DNA of 64,000 bases from Tissierellia bacterium (GTDB lineage: Bacteria; Bacillota; Clostridia; Tissierellales; Peptoniphilaceae), in assembly GCA_012728295.1 (NCBI GenBank), contig JAAYFJ010000012.1, positions 39,087-103,086 on the forward strand, written 5' to 3'. Below, piece by piece: positions 1 to 8,978 of this stretch. Within the stretch, counting starts at the first letter, position 1; the number at the start of each line of letters is the position of its first letter. Below the pieces are notes generated by a model that was given only the letters and a program-made list of their open reading frames with translations, had not been told where the DNA came from and searched no databases. The position numbers and the translations under genes are program-made.

Positions 1-424
1 TCCAACTGAATTAGAGGACCTACAAAATCTATATCATAAATTTAAAGAAAAAAACTGTGAAATTTATTCAGTGTCCACTGATTCTGAATTTGTACACAAG
101 GCTTGGCACGATAAATCAGAGGCTATAGGAAAAGTAGAATACCCAATGCTGTCTGATAGATCGTTTGAGTTGTCAGAGCAATTTAACGTGTTAATTGATG
201 GGCAAGGACAATCGGAACGCGCCACATTCTTAATAGATCCTGATGGAAAAGTAGTGTTATATGAAGTATCTGCAGGGGGAATAGGAAGAAATGCTACAGA
301 ATTATTTAGAAAACTAACTGCAGCACAATATGTGGCGAAGCATGGAGATAAAGTATGTCCAGCAAATTGGATGGAAGGCGATGAAACGTTGACTCCTGGG
401 TTGGATTTAGTAGGAGAAATATAG
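1..424 (+). CDS. ahpC: Peroxiredoxin AhpC, C-terminal part (5' end outside window)
   Basis: Typical 2-Cys peroxiredoxin that reduces hydrogen peroxide and organic hydroperoxides in the cytosol, taking electrons from AhpF or a thioredoxin-like reductase. The frame is open from the left edge. The visible protein begins PTELEDLQ, which in this family follows the peroxidatic Cys, so that residue lies just outside the window. The blocks VSTDSEF and HKAWHD and the resolving-Cys block VCPANW near the C terminus are all present, and the end (LDLVGEI) matches the family. A strong hairpin terminator lies 32 bases after the stop. No ahpF follows; the next gene is convergent. Family assignment is secure. 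Confidence 0.93.
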   Translation, partial: PTELEDLQNLYHKFKEKNCEIYSVSTDSEFVHKAWHDKSEAIGKVEYPMLSDRSFELSEQFNVLIDGQGQSERATFLIDPDGKVVLYEVSAGGIGRNATELFRKLTAAQYVAKHGDKVCPANWMEGDETLTPGLDLVGEI

Positions 425-455
425 TCGATAAATTAGCTTCCGAAATTGATTTAAA

Positions 456-499
456 GGTGATATATCAGAACGTAGTAATTTCTGATATATCACCTTTTA
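456..499 (+). terminator. Rho-independent terminator of ahpC
   Basis: A perfect 15-bp stem (GGTGATATATCAGAA at 456-470 with its complement at 480-494) around a 9-base loop is followed by TTTTA. It closes the ahpC transcript. Confidence 0.85.
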
Positions 500-555
500 T
501 TCTTGCGAAAATTATAGAGGTGTGTTTATTATATATTATTGAAAATGAAGGACAT

Positions 556-588
556 TGAAAAACCGCAGGAATAGCTCCTGCGGTTTAA
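556..588 (-). terminator. Terminator of the nhaC transcript
   Basis: An 11-bp stem (AAACCGCAGGA at 560-570 pairing with 576-586) with a 5-base loop. Read on the minus strand it ends in a T-run, directly after the stop of the minus-strand nhaC gene. It may also act weakly in the plus direction. Confidence 0.8.
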
Positions 589-599
589 TTGTATTGTCG

Positions 600-1973
600 T
601 TAAGCTTTTGCAATAAGTTTCTTTACCTCATCTTCTCTCATATCATGTTCGAAATTCCATGGTTGCTTTGGTTTTGTAAATGGAATGAAAATGGAAAGAA
701 GGGCGAATCCGGCTAGTATGAACTGATACCAAAAATAGGGCATTATTTCAAAAGGAGACACAGCTCCTGCAGTGAGCCCTGCAGCTATTAATACTTGGGC
801 TCCGTATGGAATAAACCCTTGCATTACACATGAGAAGGTATCAAGCAAAGATGCCGCGCGCCGGGGGTCCATCTTATACTCTTTTGAGATTTCTTTTACA
901 ACTGGACCTGAAATAATAATTGCCACAGTGTTATTGGCTACCGCTGCATCTAATAATGACACTAGAATTGAGGTTCCAATTTCAGCTGATTTTTCACCTT
1001 TTAAGAATTTTCTAGTCTTGGATATAATCCAGTCTATTCCACCGGCGTGGCGAACCATATAAGCCAATCCACCTGTTAGCATAGAAAGCAAGAATATTTC
1101 AAACATACCAGTGAAACCCTCGTATGTTTTTCCGGCGAAATCAAGCCATGTAATAGACTGCGTAGCTACTCCGATTATTCCTGATAATACAATACCACCG
1201 GTCAAAACCAAAAATACATTTCCGCCAAGTAAAGCTGCAACTAATACAGCTAAGTAAGGGACTACTTTAATTAGGCTGTATTCAAAGGCTTGAGCTTTAA
1301 TAACTTGTTCTGGTTTTCCTAAAATGATTAGTAGGATTACTGTGACTAATGCAGCAGGAAATGCAATTTTAAAGTTCATCCTAAACTTATCCCTCATATC
1401 TACGTTTTGCGTTCTTGTAGCTGCAATCGTCGTATCTGAGATTATGGATAAGTTATCTCCAAACATGGCACCGCCAACTAGAGCTCCTAATACTAGAGGT
1501 AGACTCAAGGAAGCTTTGTCTGCCAATCCAATTGCAATTGGCCCAACAGTAGTTATAGTTCCAACGGATGTTCCTGTGGATATGGAGATAAACGCTGCCA
1601 TAATGAACAGTCCAGCAGTTAAGTACTTTGGTGGAATAAAACTCATACCAAGGTTTACAGTGGATTCTACTCCTCCCATAGACTTTGACACTGCTGCAAA
1701 GGCTCCTGCGAGTATGTAGATTAAGCACATAATAATAATGTTCTCATCCCCACAGCCTTTTACCAGTTGAGAAAACTTGTCGTTGATACTACCTTTAAAC
1801 ATTATAAAGGCAACGATGATTCCTACTATAACTGATATAGGCGCTGGCACTGCATAGAATGCTAATTCAACGTTATTAGCATTTAGATAAAACCCTATTC
1901 CGAGATAAAAAGCTATAAATACAAGGAATGGTATCAGGGCAAAACCATTTGGTTTTAACTTGTTGTCGTCCAT
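600..1973 (-). CDS. nhaC: Na+/H+ antiporter, NhaC family
   Basis: Integral membrane protein of 457 residues, with about 11-12 hydrophobic segments spread over its length. It probably exchanges protons for sodium or for an organic substrate/ion pair. The family signature is visible mid-protein: a Gly/Thr/Ser-rich stretch SISTGTSVGTITTVGP followed by GGAMFGDNLSIISDTTIAA, and a second repeat-like segment with LLDAAVANNTVAIIISGP. The start is an ATG with GGAGG spaced 7-8 bases upstream. It is a single-gene unit ending at its own terminator. Some NhaC homologues swap malate/lactate or amino acids, so the exact substrate is unknown. Confidence 0.88.
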   Translation of the reverse strand: MDDNKLKPNGFALIPFLVFIAFYLGIGFYLNANNVELAFYAVPAPISVIVGIIVAFIMFKGSINDKFSQLVKGCGDENIIIMCLIYILAGAFAAVSKSMGGVESTVNLGMSFIPPKYLTAGLFIMAAFISISTGTSVGTITTVGPIAIGLADKASLSLPLVLGALVGGAMFGDNLSIISDTTIAATRTQNVDMRDKFRMNFKIAFPAALVTVILLIILGKPEQVIKAQAFEYSLIKVVPYLAVLVAALLGGNVFLVLTGGIVLSGIIGVATQSITWLDFAGKTYEGFTGMFEIFLLSMLTGGLAYMVRHAGGIDWIISKTRKFLKGEKSAEIGTSILVSLLDAAVANNTVAIIISGPVVKEISKEYKMDPRRAASLLDTFSCVMQGFIPYGAQVLIAAGLTAGAVSPFEIMPYFWYQFILAGFALLSIFIPFTKPKQPWNFEHDMREDEVKKLIAKA

Positions 1974-2125
1974 TATAATTCCTCCTATGAATAATAAATA
2001 TAAATTAAATTATACCACAGTGTGAAATATTTGTGTAAAATAAATAAAATTCTTTAATTGTATGATAAATATTTTAGTTTAGAATGCAGAAAAAAGTGTT
2101 TTATTTAGCATATCTATTGCAGACA

Positions 2126-3310
2126 TTATCTATTTTCCTTTAATTCTTTTTCAGCTCTCTTAACCAGTGCAAGCATTAGCTCTTCTACATAAGATGGGCT
2201 ACAGGAAATATCCATGTGATCGTCTCTGCCACTGGCCACGAATCTATAACGATTCCTCAATTCTTTTAACCAAATGGATAAAGGCAGCTCTGCCATGTTA
2301 GAATCTGTTCTCCAAATAATCTGTGCTTCTTCGCCATCTATGGTGGAATAGCATTGCACGGGCTGTTCGTTTACTCTGTTTTCAACAATCTTCCTTAAAG
2401 TTGTCACTGGTAGACCATTGAATAATCCACTGTTAATTAAATCGTCTGTTTTTTTAATGACATTAATTGAAATGAAATCTTCCAGTTTTTCTATGTGGCG
2501 TCTTCCCAATTCGTCCAATTCAGTTCTATGCTTGGCAAATTCAATAGGTTCATCTGTATCCCAGAGTTCAGCCAATTCTTCTAAAGATTCTTTAATATCC
2601 TTATAATGTAAACGAGCCTCTTTTCCTGCTGATATGGTAAATCTACTGTGGTGAGGATGCTCTTCGTAAGAGTTAATAGCAATGATACCTAATCTTCCTG
2701 TATTGCTATGATAAGGTATTTCACCTGGGGTATGGTCAATACCTCCTAAAGAGGTAATCCACTGTGGTTTAGTTGTAAGTGCCCCGAAACGTAGTTTGGG
2801 TGTATTTTCATCTTCTTGAGTTAGCCATTGACCAGTTATGGTCAATGGATTTATTACATAAGTATTTAGCAATTCTTCCATCTTATTAACCATTTCTTTA
2901 TTGAAATAGCCTTTAGTAGTATCTACAACATATTTTCCATTTACTTCTTTATAGCCTCTAATTCTGATGTTGAAATGGTTAAATAAAACAGCGCCCATAA
3001 GTAATATCACAGTGGTTTGGTCCAATGTGTTTCTTCGGCGTGTAGCATCGATATTAAGATTAACAGTTGTCTTACCGGATGGAATTGCATCGTGAAGCTC
3101 ATGAACTAAATCGCCACCATATTCATAAGTTCTGACAACTGGAATATTTTCTATATATCCAGTATCTGGTGAAGGGCCAGCGGTTGTTGTAGGTATAAAG
3201 ATGGTTCTATCTAATGTGATTAAATATCTAGTATCTACTTGTTGTATATTCAGCACTTTGCTTTTCCAAGTAGTTTGATAAGGTAGTTGTAAATAGTCTT
3301 TTATGGTCAT
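2126..3310 (-). CDS. Degenerate AlaX / alanyl-tRNA editing-like protein lacking the zinc site
   Basis: Soluble protein of 394 residues laid out like the long AlaX (alanyl-tRNA editing) proteins. Residues 33-52 (LDRTIFIPTTTAGPSPDTGY) align with the AlaX/AlaRS opening LDRTxFYPEGGGQPSDTG. Residues 88-103 align with the RR..HM..HTxxH helix, and 196-205 (GEIPYHSNTG) with CGGTHxxNTG. A segment SRFTISAGKEARLHY matches the RIxFxxGxRAxxxY block, and the C-terminal 70 residues look DHHA1-like. All four expected zinc ligands (two His, one Cys, one His) appear replaced, so classical Ser/Gly-tRNA(Ala) deacylation is unlikely in its usual form. The start ATG has AGGAAGTGAG upstream. The alignment was made by eye from memory of the family; the true role is unknown. 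Confidence 0.6.
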   Translation of the reverse strand: MTIKDYLQLPYQTTWKSKVLNIQQVDTRYLITLDRTIFIPTTTAGPSPDTGYIENIPVVRTYEYGGDLVHELHDAIPSGKTTVNLNIDATRRRNTLDQTTVILLMGAVLFNHFNIRIRGYKEVNGKYVVDTTKGYFNKEMVNKMEELLNTYVINPLTITGQWLTQEDENTPKLRFGALTTKPQWITSLGGIDHTPGEIPYHSNTGRLGIIAINSYEEHPHHSRFTISAGKEARLHYKDIKESLEELAELWDTDEPIEFAKHRTELDELGRRHIEKLEDFISINVIKKTDDLINSGLFNGLPVTTLRKIVENRVNEQPVQCYSTIDGEEAQIIWRTDSNMAELPLSIWLKELRNRYRFVASGRDDHMDISCSPSYVEELMLALVKRAEKELKENR

Positions 3311-3447
3311 ATTCTCACTTCCTTTGCAATAATGAATGCATTAGTTTTTATTAATGATATACTTTATGTATTCGTTTCTATTTTACCATTTATACTGCTA
3401 TTATCATAGTATCAGGTAGAATGTCTTGTCTGTGACTTTGGAGGTTA

Positions 3448-5688
3448 ATGTTGTCTGGGTTATTATTTTTGTTATTAAGCATGATATTAATAATATTAGT
3501 AGACTTTAATGTGATTTGGGGTCTTATAATTCTTTTGTCTTGTTGGTTGTTATTACATATTATTAAGCAAGAGAAATACTGGTGCTTCATTATTTTAGCT
3601 TTTGTTTTCCTAATGGTTCCCAGAGGTTTTGATACAATATCATCAGAATTAAAAGTGGTAGATGTTAGAGATTATGGCGTATTCGCTGTTGAAAAAAAGC
3701 TGTTTCCAAAAGCTGTTCAAATATATAGGAGTTCAGAGAAAAAATATACTATAGGTGATGAAATTCGTTTACAAAAAGATATTGTAGTGCAAATATATAA
3801 GGCGAAACCTTGGGAATATAAAGTATTGCCAGGTGGAGAACCTGTGGTTTGTAAGTTAAATGAGTCCATAATAAAAGATATTAAGCCTAATCCCACAATG
3901 CTAAATAAGATAAGGGGCAGTATTGAATGTAAAATAGATGGACTTTTCACACCTAATAATAGTGCCTTAATTAAAAAGATGCTATTAGGTGTTAAAGAGA
4001 ACAATGATAATACAATTTTGCTTAGTGAATTTGGTTTAGCTCATATTATGTCTATTTCAGGGTTACATATTGGATTGTTATTTGGTCTGTTACTTTGGAT
4101 AATAACAAACCTAGGGTTAAGCTACAATAATAGCAAAGCTATGTCCTTGTTTATATGCTGGGGATATGGAATTATGGTGGGACTGTCTGCACCAGTTACA
4201 CGGGCTTTAATTATGATTTCTATTCCATGTATATTTGAGTATTATAATCGCCATTATTTTGCAGATGAAGGTATATTATTAGCAGCTATAATAATATTGT
4301 TTTTCAGGCCATATCAGGCTTTCAGCTTAGGATTTCAATTGAGTTTTCTTTCGATATGGGGGATTTTGGTTTTAGCTCCATCTTTAATTAGAAAACTAAA
4401 AAAACATAATATTAAAATTGATTGGTTGGTTTATTATGCTGCGGCAATGATTATGACTCTCCCTCTTCAAGTTCATCATTTTGGTAAAATACCAATTTGG
4501 GGCGCTGTAGTCAATTGGATATATGTTCCTTTTTATAGTCTTGTATTGCATTTATGCTTACCTCTTTTGATATTGCCTGCGGTAATTACTAAACCGATGG
4601 CTATTGTGCTTAATTTAGCATTAGATGGCGGTCATTTTTTACTAAATCTTGTAAAACAAATATTCCCAGTTAGCTATAGCATTTATTTGAGCTCACCATA
4701 TTATATAATCTTCTATTACCTAGGGGTTTTTGCATTTGTAAAATGTCCTAGAAAAACTCCCTCTCTTTCAATTGGAAAAACAGCGATTGCTGTATTAGCA
4801 CTATGGTATCTTTCGGTTTCGATATTTTATAATTCAGAAGGATTAAGCATTACCTTTGTGGATGTTGGTCAGGGTGATGCCATTTTTATTAAAGAGGGCA
4901 AGCATGGCTGTCTAATAGATGTAGGTGGATCTCCTTACTATGATGTAGGTAGAAAGCTAGTGGTTCCAGCTCTTAAAAAACAAGGGATTTCAAAAATTGA
5001 TGCATTATTTATTTCTCACTGGGACATAGATCATGTTGGAGGATTGGAGGCGGTTTGCAAGGCTTATCCAATTGATAATATCTTTGCCTCTTATATTCCT
5101 ATTGACTCATCAGACTTTGGAATTGAAAAAGTAGAAGATGTGAAAATATTGGAAAGAGGAGATAAAGTAAAATGGAGAGATTATGAATTTGAAATATTAT
5201 GGCCTATCACACAGGATATGCCATTAAATGATAATGAAAGGTCCATGGTGATGCGGTTTGGAAACGGAGATAACAGTGTTTTGCTAACGGGAGATATAGA
5301 AAACAATGCTGAGCATAAGTTATCAAAATATGAAAACCTTAATTCCAATATAATTAAACTAGGTCATCACGGATCCAAATTTTCATCTTCGACAAATCTT
5401 TTGAATGCAGTAGGGCCAGAATTGGCAATAATATCTTGTGGTAGAGGGAATAGCTATGGCCACCCCCATAATGAAGTTTTAGACCGTTTAAAGGATGGTG
5501 AGATTAATTATTATAGAACAGATACTATGGGAGATATTACATTGTCCTTAGAAGGGGAGTTATCTTTGGTTGAAAACAGTGATATAATAACAGTAATATT
5601 TCTAATAGTATATGGGTTATTTGTTGCATTAATAATGAAATATAAGTTGAATCTTGAGGAGAGTATTGATGGACTACATAGAATATAA
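3448..5688 (+). CDS. comEC: ComEC/Rec2 DNA-uptake channel protein
   Basis: Polytopic membrane protein of 746 residues that forms the DNA translocation channel in natural transformation. The order is N-terminal membrane segments, a DUF4131-like soluble region, a Competence membrane domain (from about residue 185, with IMSISGLHIGLLFGLLLW) and a metallo-beta-lactamase domain. That domain opens at VDVGQGDAIFI and carries HWDIDH at residues 524-529, then GHHGS. The start ATG follows GGAGG. After the MBL domain there is an unusual extra hydrophobic segment near the C terminus (about 715-735). It overlaps holA by 20 bases. No comEA is visible upstream. Confidence 0.92.
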   Translation: MLSGLLFLLLSMILIILVDFNVIWGLIILLSCWLLLHIIKQEKYWCFIILAFVFLMVPRGFDTISSELKVVDVRDYGVFAVEKKLFPKAVQIYRSSEKKYTIGDEIRLQKDIVVQIYKAKPWEYKVLPGGEPVVCKLNESIIKDIKPNPTMLNKIRGSIECKIDGLFTPNNSALIKKMLLGVKENNDNTILLSEFGLAHIMSISGLHIGLLFGLLLWIITNLGLSYNNSKAMSLFICWGYGIMVGLSAPVTRALIMISIPCIFEYYNRHYFADEGILLAAIIILFFRPYQAFSLGFQLSFLSIWGILVLAPSLIRKLKKHNIKIDWLVYYAAAMIMTLPLQVHHFGKIPIWGAVVNWIYVPFYSLVLHLCLPLLILPAVITKPMAIVLNLALDGGHFLLNLVKQIFPVSYSIYLSSPYYIIFYYLGVFAFVKCPRKTPSLSIGKTAIAVLALWYLSVSIFYNSEGLSITFVDVGQGDAIFIKEGKHGCLIDVGGSPYYDVGRKLVVPALKKQGISKIDALFISHWDIDHVGGLEAVCKAYPIDNIFASYIPIDSSDFGIEKVEDVKILERGDKVKWRDYEFEILWPITQDMPLNDNERSMVMRFGNGDNSVLLTGDIENNAEHKLSKYENLNSNIIKLGHHGSKFSSSTNLLNAVGPELAIISCGRGNSYGHPHNEVLDRLKDGEINYYRTDTMGDITLSLEGELSLVENSDIITVIFLIVYGLFVALIMKYKLNLEESIDGLHRI

Positions 5689-6700
5689 TAAGCAAATATC
5701 ATTGGATAAATTAGCCGGTAATAGTTGGTTGTTTATTGGCGAAGAAAATTACATGATGAATAATATGGTCGCCAAAACTGCAGAGAAGTTGCTTAACCCT
5801 GCTATGGCTCAAATCAACTATGTAGAATTAAGTGCAACGTCACTGGACACATCTCAAATTAACACCATCTATCAAACTTTACCGATGATGGACCAAGTCA
5901 GAATTGTGGTAATTAAACATGCCGATGAAATATCGGGGTCTGTATTTGAAGATGAGCTATTGAAAACGCTGGAGAATATGCCTGAGCATGTGATAGGAAT
6001 TCTTGTAGATAGCTATGATGAAGTTAAGAAAACGGGGAAATTATACAAGAGACATAAAAAGATGAATACTGTAGTAGAGTTTGGTAAATTAAAACCCCAA
6101 CAATTCCAAGGTTTTATTAAACAAAATTTAAAAGAAAACAACATGCATACTTCGCCGGAAGTCATATCCAGACTTCATCAACTATCTGGATATGGATCGT
6201 ATGGGAGCGATTTAAACTTATTTGATTTAAAGCAAGCATTAAACAAGGTAGCGGCAGCTTATGACAAACCGGAGCTAATTATGGAAGACTTTATTCCTTT
6301 TTGGCCATCGATGAGTTCTGGTAATATTTTCGAATTTATAGATGCATTATTTTCTGGTGACGAGAAAAAAACTATTAAAATATATAAGAAGCTTTACGGC
6401 GAGCAAGAGCCACCTTTGCGTATTTTGGCAATGATTGTAAGACATTTAAGATTACGAAACAAATTGCAAACACTTAGGGATGAAGGGTTTGGACCAAGCG
6501 AACTAATGAGCGAACTTGGGATAAAAAACTTTGAATTCAGAAAACTGTCCTCATTGCCTAGGTTGAAAAATATAAGGGAATTAATGGAACTGTGCGAGGA
6601 AACGGAGCTTAAAATGAAGAGTGTAGGGTCAGAGGTTGACCTTATGATGGAAGTTTTAATAAGTAAAATAATAATTGTAATAAAAAGCAATAAAAAATAA
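5669..6700 (+). CDS. holA: DNA polymerase III delta subunit (clamp loader)
   Basis: The delta subunit opens the beta sliding clamp in the clamp-loader complex during replication. The 343-residue length and the pattern fit the family: an N-terminal AAA+-like fold without a Walker A, FIGEENYMMNNMVAK near the start, DEISGSVFEDELLKTLENMP and SGNIFEFIDALF mid-protein, and a helical C terminus. I chose ATG 5669 rather than the upstream in-frame TTG because GAGGAGAG sits at the right distance before it. It overlaps the end of comEC, so the two are probably translationally coupled, as in many Firmicutes where comEC-holA-rpsT is conserved. Confidence 0.92.
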   Translation: MDYIEYNKQISLDKLAGNSWLFIGEENYMMNNMVAKTAEKLLNPAMAQINYVELSATSLDTSQINTIYQTLPMMDQVRIVVIKHADEISGSVFEDELLKTLENMPEHVIGILVDSYDEVKKTGKLYKRHKKMNTVVEFGKLKPQQFQGFIKQNLKENNMHTSPEVISRLHQLSGYGSYGSDLNLFDLKQALNKVAAAYDKPELIMEDFIPFWPSMSSGNIFEFIDALFSGDEKKTIKIYKKLYGEQEPPLRILAMIVRHLRLRNKLQTLRDEGFGPSELMSELGIKNFEFRKLSSLPRLKNIRELMELCEETELKMKSVGSEVDLMMEVLISKIIIVIKSNKK

Positions 6701-6720
6701 AACTTCCATTAGGAAGTTTT
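6699..6720. terminator. Bidirectional terminator between holA and rpsT
   Basis: A 9-bp stem AAAACTTCC / GGAAGTTTT with loop ATTA. T-runs occur on both strands, so it can end both convergent transcripts. It overlaps the last bases of holA and the stop codon of rpsT. Confidence 0.75.
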
Positions 6721-6985
6721 ACTTATTTTTTGCATTTAATTTTAATTGAAGTTGACCCACTTTGCGAGCCACATTGTTTTTATGAAGAATGTTCTTTTGA
6801 GAGGCTTGCTTTAGTTTTTTATCAATAGCTTTTAAAGATTCGCGAGCTTCATCAATAGCTCCTTTATCTAATTGAGCATTGAATTTCTTTATTAATGTTT
6901 TAATTTCTGTTTTACGAGCTTTGTTACGCATAGCATTACGCTCTGTAACCTCAATGCGCTTTAATGCGGATTTAATGTTTGCCAT
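6719..6985 (-). CDS. rpsT: 30S ribosomal protein S20
   Basis: Small basic primary-binding protein of the 30S subunit, 88 residues. It starts MANIKSALKRIEVTERN and continues with the alternating Lys/Arg/Ala helices typical of S20 (RNKARKTEIKTLIKKF) and a Lys-rich end. The ATG has GGAGGTGAACGG upstream. It lies convergent to holA, the usual Firmicutes arrangement, with its own promoter at 7017-7045. Confidence 0.97.
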   Translation of the reverse strand: MANIKSALKRIEVTERNAMRNKARKTEIKTLIKKFNAQLDKGAIDEARESLKAIDKKLKQASQKNILHKNNVARKVGQLQLKLNAKNK

Positions 6986-7016
6986 TTCCGTTCACCTCCC
7001 TACTTATACGCAAGTT

Positions 7017-7045
7017 ATTCTACCACGTAATAGTGATTATTGCAA
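7017..7045 (-). promoter_or_regulatory. Sigma-A promoter of rpsT
   Basis: On the minus strand TTGCAA (7040-7045) and TAGAAT (7017-7022) are separated by exactly 17 bases, about 30 bases before the rpsT start. Confidence 0.7.
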
Positions 7046-7244
7046 GTAGTCTAGCAAAAAAACTTAAATAGAAGTAGCGTTTTTTTAAATATTTTTAATA
7101 TGGTATATTAGATAAATAAGGTTAAAAATGGTATATAATATCTGTACTATAAAAATATTTTCATAGGTGATGGTATTGATGTTAAACGCGTTGAAGTGTA
7201 GCGAATAAGAAAACCCATAAACTTTTACTGAAAGAGGTGTATCT

Positions 7245-8129
7245 ATGTTTGAATTAGTTCAAGTTGCAGAAAATACATACTATGTTGAAAGTCCTGCAAA
7301 AATAGGAATATATAGGGTTTCTGATGAAGAGGTTGTACTTATAGATAGTGGAAACGATAAGGAAGCTGGTAGAAAGATAAGGCAAATTCTCGATTCTAAG
7401 GGATGGAAACTAAAGACTATTTACAATACCCATGCAAATGCCGATCATATTGGCGGGAATCGGTATTTACAAAATCAAACGGGTTGCAAAATATTTATCC
7501 CAGAGATGAACCTGGCATTTACAAGGAAGACGATTTTGGAGCCAGCATTTTTATATGGAGGGTATCCACCAAAGGAGCTTAGAAAAAAATTTCTAATGGC
7601 TCAAGAAAGTGATGCAGAATTTTTGCTAAAAGATGATTTGCCAAAAGGTTTTGATGCTATAGAATTACCAGGACATTTCTTTGATATGGTTGGATATCGA
7701 ACTACGGATAATATAATATTTCTAGCAGATTGTCTATTTAGCAAAGAAATATTAGATAAATATAAAATAAGCTTTATTTATGATGTGGCTGATTATCTAA
7801 AAACCCTTGAAATGGTGAAAGGTTTGGAAGCGGAGCTCTTTATCCCATCTCACTCTGAGGCCACTACGAGCATTAAAGAACTGGCACAGTACAATATCGA
7901 CCAAGTGAAAGAAATTGGAGAAAAGATACTCTCTATCTGCCGTGAGCCTTTAAACTTTGAAGTTATATTAAAAAATGTGTTTTCAGATTATCAGCTAGAT
8001 ATGAACTTTGACCAATACGTATTGGTAGGTAGTACGGTGCGCTCCTACATGGCTTGGTTGAAAGATGCTGGTAAATTAGATATAGTATTTAAGGACAATC
8101 TATTGCTTTGGAAAACGGTTGAATTTTAG
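7245..8129 (+). CDS. MBL-fold metallo-hydrolase
   Basis: Cytosolic metallo-beta-lactamase-fold protein of 294 residues. The zinc motif THANADH is at residues 62-68, followed by GG. A later ligand lies in LPGHFFDMVGY, an Asp in FLADCLF and a His in IPSHSE. The C-terminal ~80 residues form a winged-helix-like tail (LVGSTVRSYMAWLKDAGKL). The start ATG follows GAGGTG. Substrate is unknown; related proteins include glyoxalase II-like and thioesterase-like enzymes. It stands alone between rpsT (divergent) and the signal peptidase pair. A TATAAT at 7134-7139 may be its promoter, but no good -35 box is visible. Confidence 0.82.
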   Translation: MFELVQVAENTYYVESPAKIGIYRVSDEEVVLIDSGNDKEAGRKIRQILDSKGWKLKTIYNTHANADHIGGNRYLQNQTGCKIFIPEMNLAFTRKTILEPAFLYGGYPPKELRKKFLMAQESDAEFLLKDDLPKGFDAIELPGHFFDMVGYRTTDNIIFLADCLFSKEILDKYKISFIYDVADYLKTLEMVKGLEAELFIPSHSEATTSIKELAQYNIDQVKEIGEKILSICREPLNFEVILKNVFSDYQLDMNFDQYVLVGSTVRSYMAWLKDAGKLDIVFKDNLLLWKTVEF

Positions 8130-8291
8130 ATAAAGCAACGTGATATTATAGTATAATTTCCGAATTATTAAATTAAATGTAGAAGAAAGCAAGCGTTATG
8201 AAATAACCTCATAAATGGTATAAAACATAAAATTATGCTTGAACGCTTTAACGTTAGCGTAATAGATGGTAAAATAGTATATTGAGGTGAA

Positions 8292-8978
8292 ATGATGATA
8301 TTAAATAACGATTCAACCAATCAAGAACATCCTGAAGATAAGGTGGAGAATGAGCTTGAAAAAGTTGCTAACTCTTCTATAGATGAAGAAACAATTTCTC
8401 AGATTCTTGAGGAAGAGCGTGAGTCAGAAGTCGATGAAAATGAAATAATAGCAACGGATGAACAGAGCATTAAGTCTCGAAAAAAACTAGCAAGCTGGTT
8501 ATATCCAGTGATATTTGCAGTGGTATTGGCTGTTATTATTAAACTTTTTGTAATAGATATTAAGACCATTGAGGGTAGTTCAATGGCTCCTAATTATGAA
8601 TCAGGAAACCATGTAATAGTCATAAGATCATGGCTTAACAGTAATTATAAGAGAGGTCAAGTCATTGTCTTTCAAACTGACATCAATGAAGAATCATTTT
8701 ATGTCAAGAGGATTATTGGCGTTCCAGGTGACGAACTGAAAATTTTTATGGGACAAGTTTTTGTAAATGGTGAAATGATAAGCGAGAACTATCTTCATGG
8801 AAAGCCTGATACATTATCTGAGGGAAACAATAGATGGAAATTAGGCAAGGGAGAGTATTTTGTCATGGGAGACAACCGTCTGCCGGGTGGAAGTTTGGAT
8901 AGCCGGGATTTTGGACCTATTAAATGGGAGCAGGTATTTGGAACTGTTTGGGAGAGGGGAAATTATGAATCAGAATGA
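8292..8978 (+). CDS. lepB: Signal peptidase I with long acidic N-terminal extension (first of a tandem pair)
   Basis: Membrane-anchored serine protease that removes signal peptides from exported proteins. Residues 1-60 are an acidic cytosolic extension rich in Glu/Asp. They are followed by a single membrane anchor (about 68-90), the catalytic Ser97 (EGSSMAP), the general base Lys139 (YVKRIIGVPGD) and the box MGDNR at 192-196. The protein is 228 residues. The start is chosen at ATGATG behind GAGGTG. A second signal peptidase gene overlaps its 3' end by 14 bases, so the two are co-translated and probably arose by duplication. The usual Firmicutes form lacks so long an acidic extension. Confidence 0.9.
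   Translation: MMILNNDSTNQEHPEDKVENELEKVANSSIDEETISQILEEERESEVDENEIIATDEQSIKSRKKLASWLYPVIFAVVLAVIIKLFVIDIKTIEGSSMAPNYESGNHVIVIRSWLNSNYKRGQVIVFQTDINEESFYVKRIIGVPGDELKIFMGQVFVNGEMISENYLHGKPDTLSEGNNRWKLGKGEYFVMGDNRLPGGSLDSRDFGPIKWEQVFGTVWERGNYESE

Noticed and set aside
7190..7219. Nine-codon leader-like ORF (MLNALKCSE) before the MBL gene
   Set aside because: Ribosome-binding-like bases are present, but there is no codon bias or terminator structure that would indicate attenuation.
8130..8291. Partly symmetrical sequence around AGCGTTATG...TTAGCGTAAT before lepB
   Set aside because: Arms do not pair cleanly and no riboswitch core is recognised; only a weak promoter-like TTGAAC is present.
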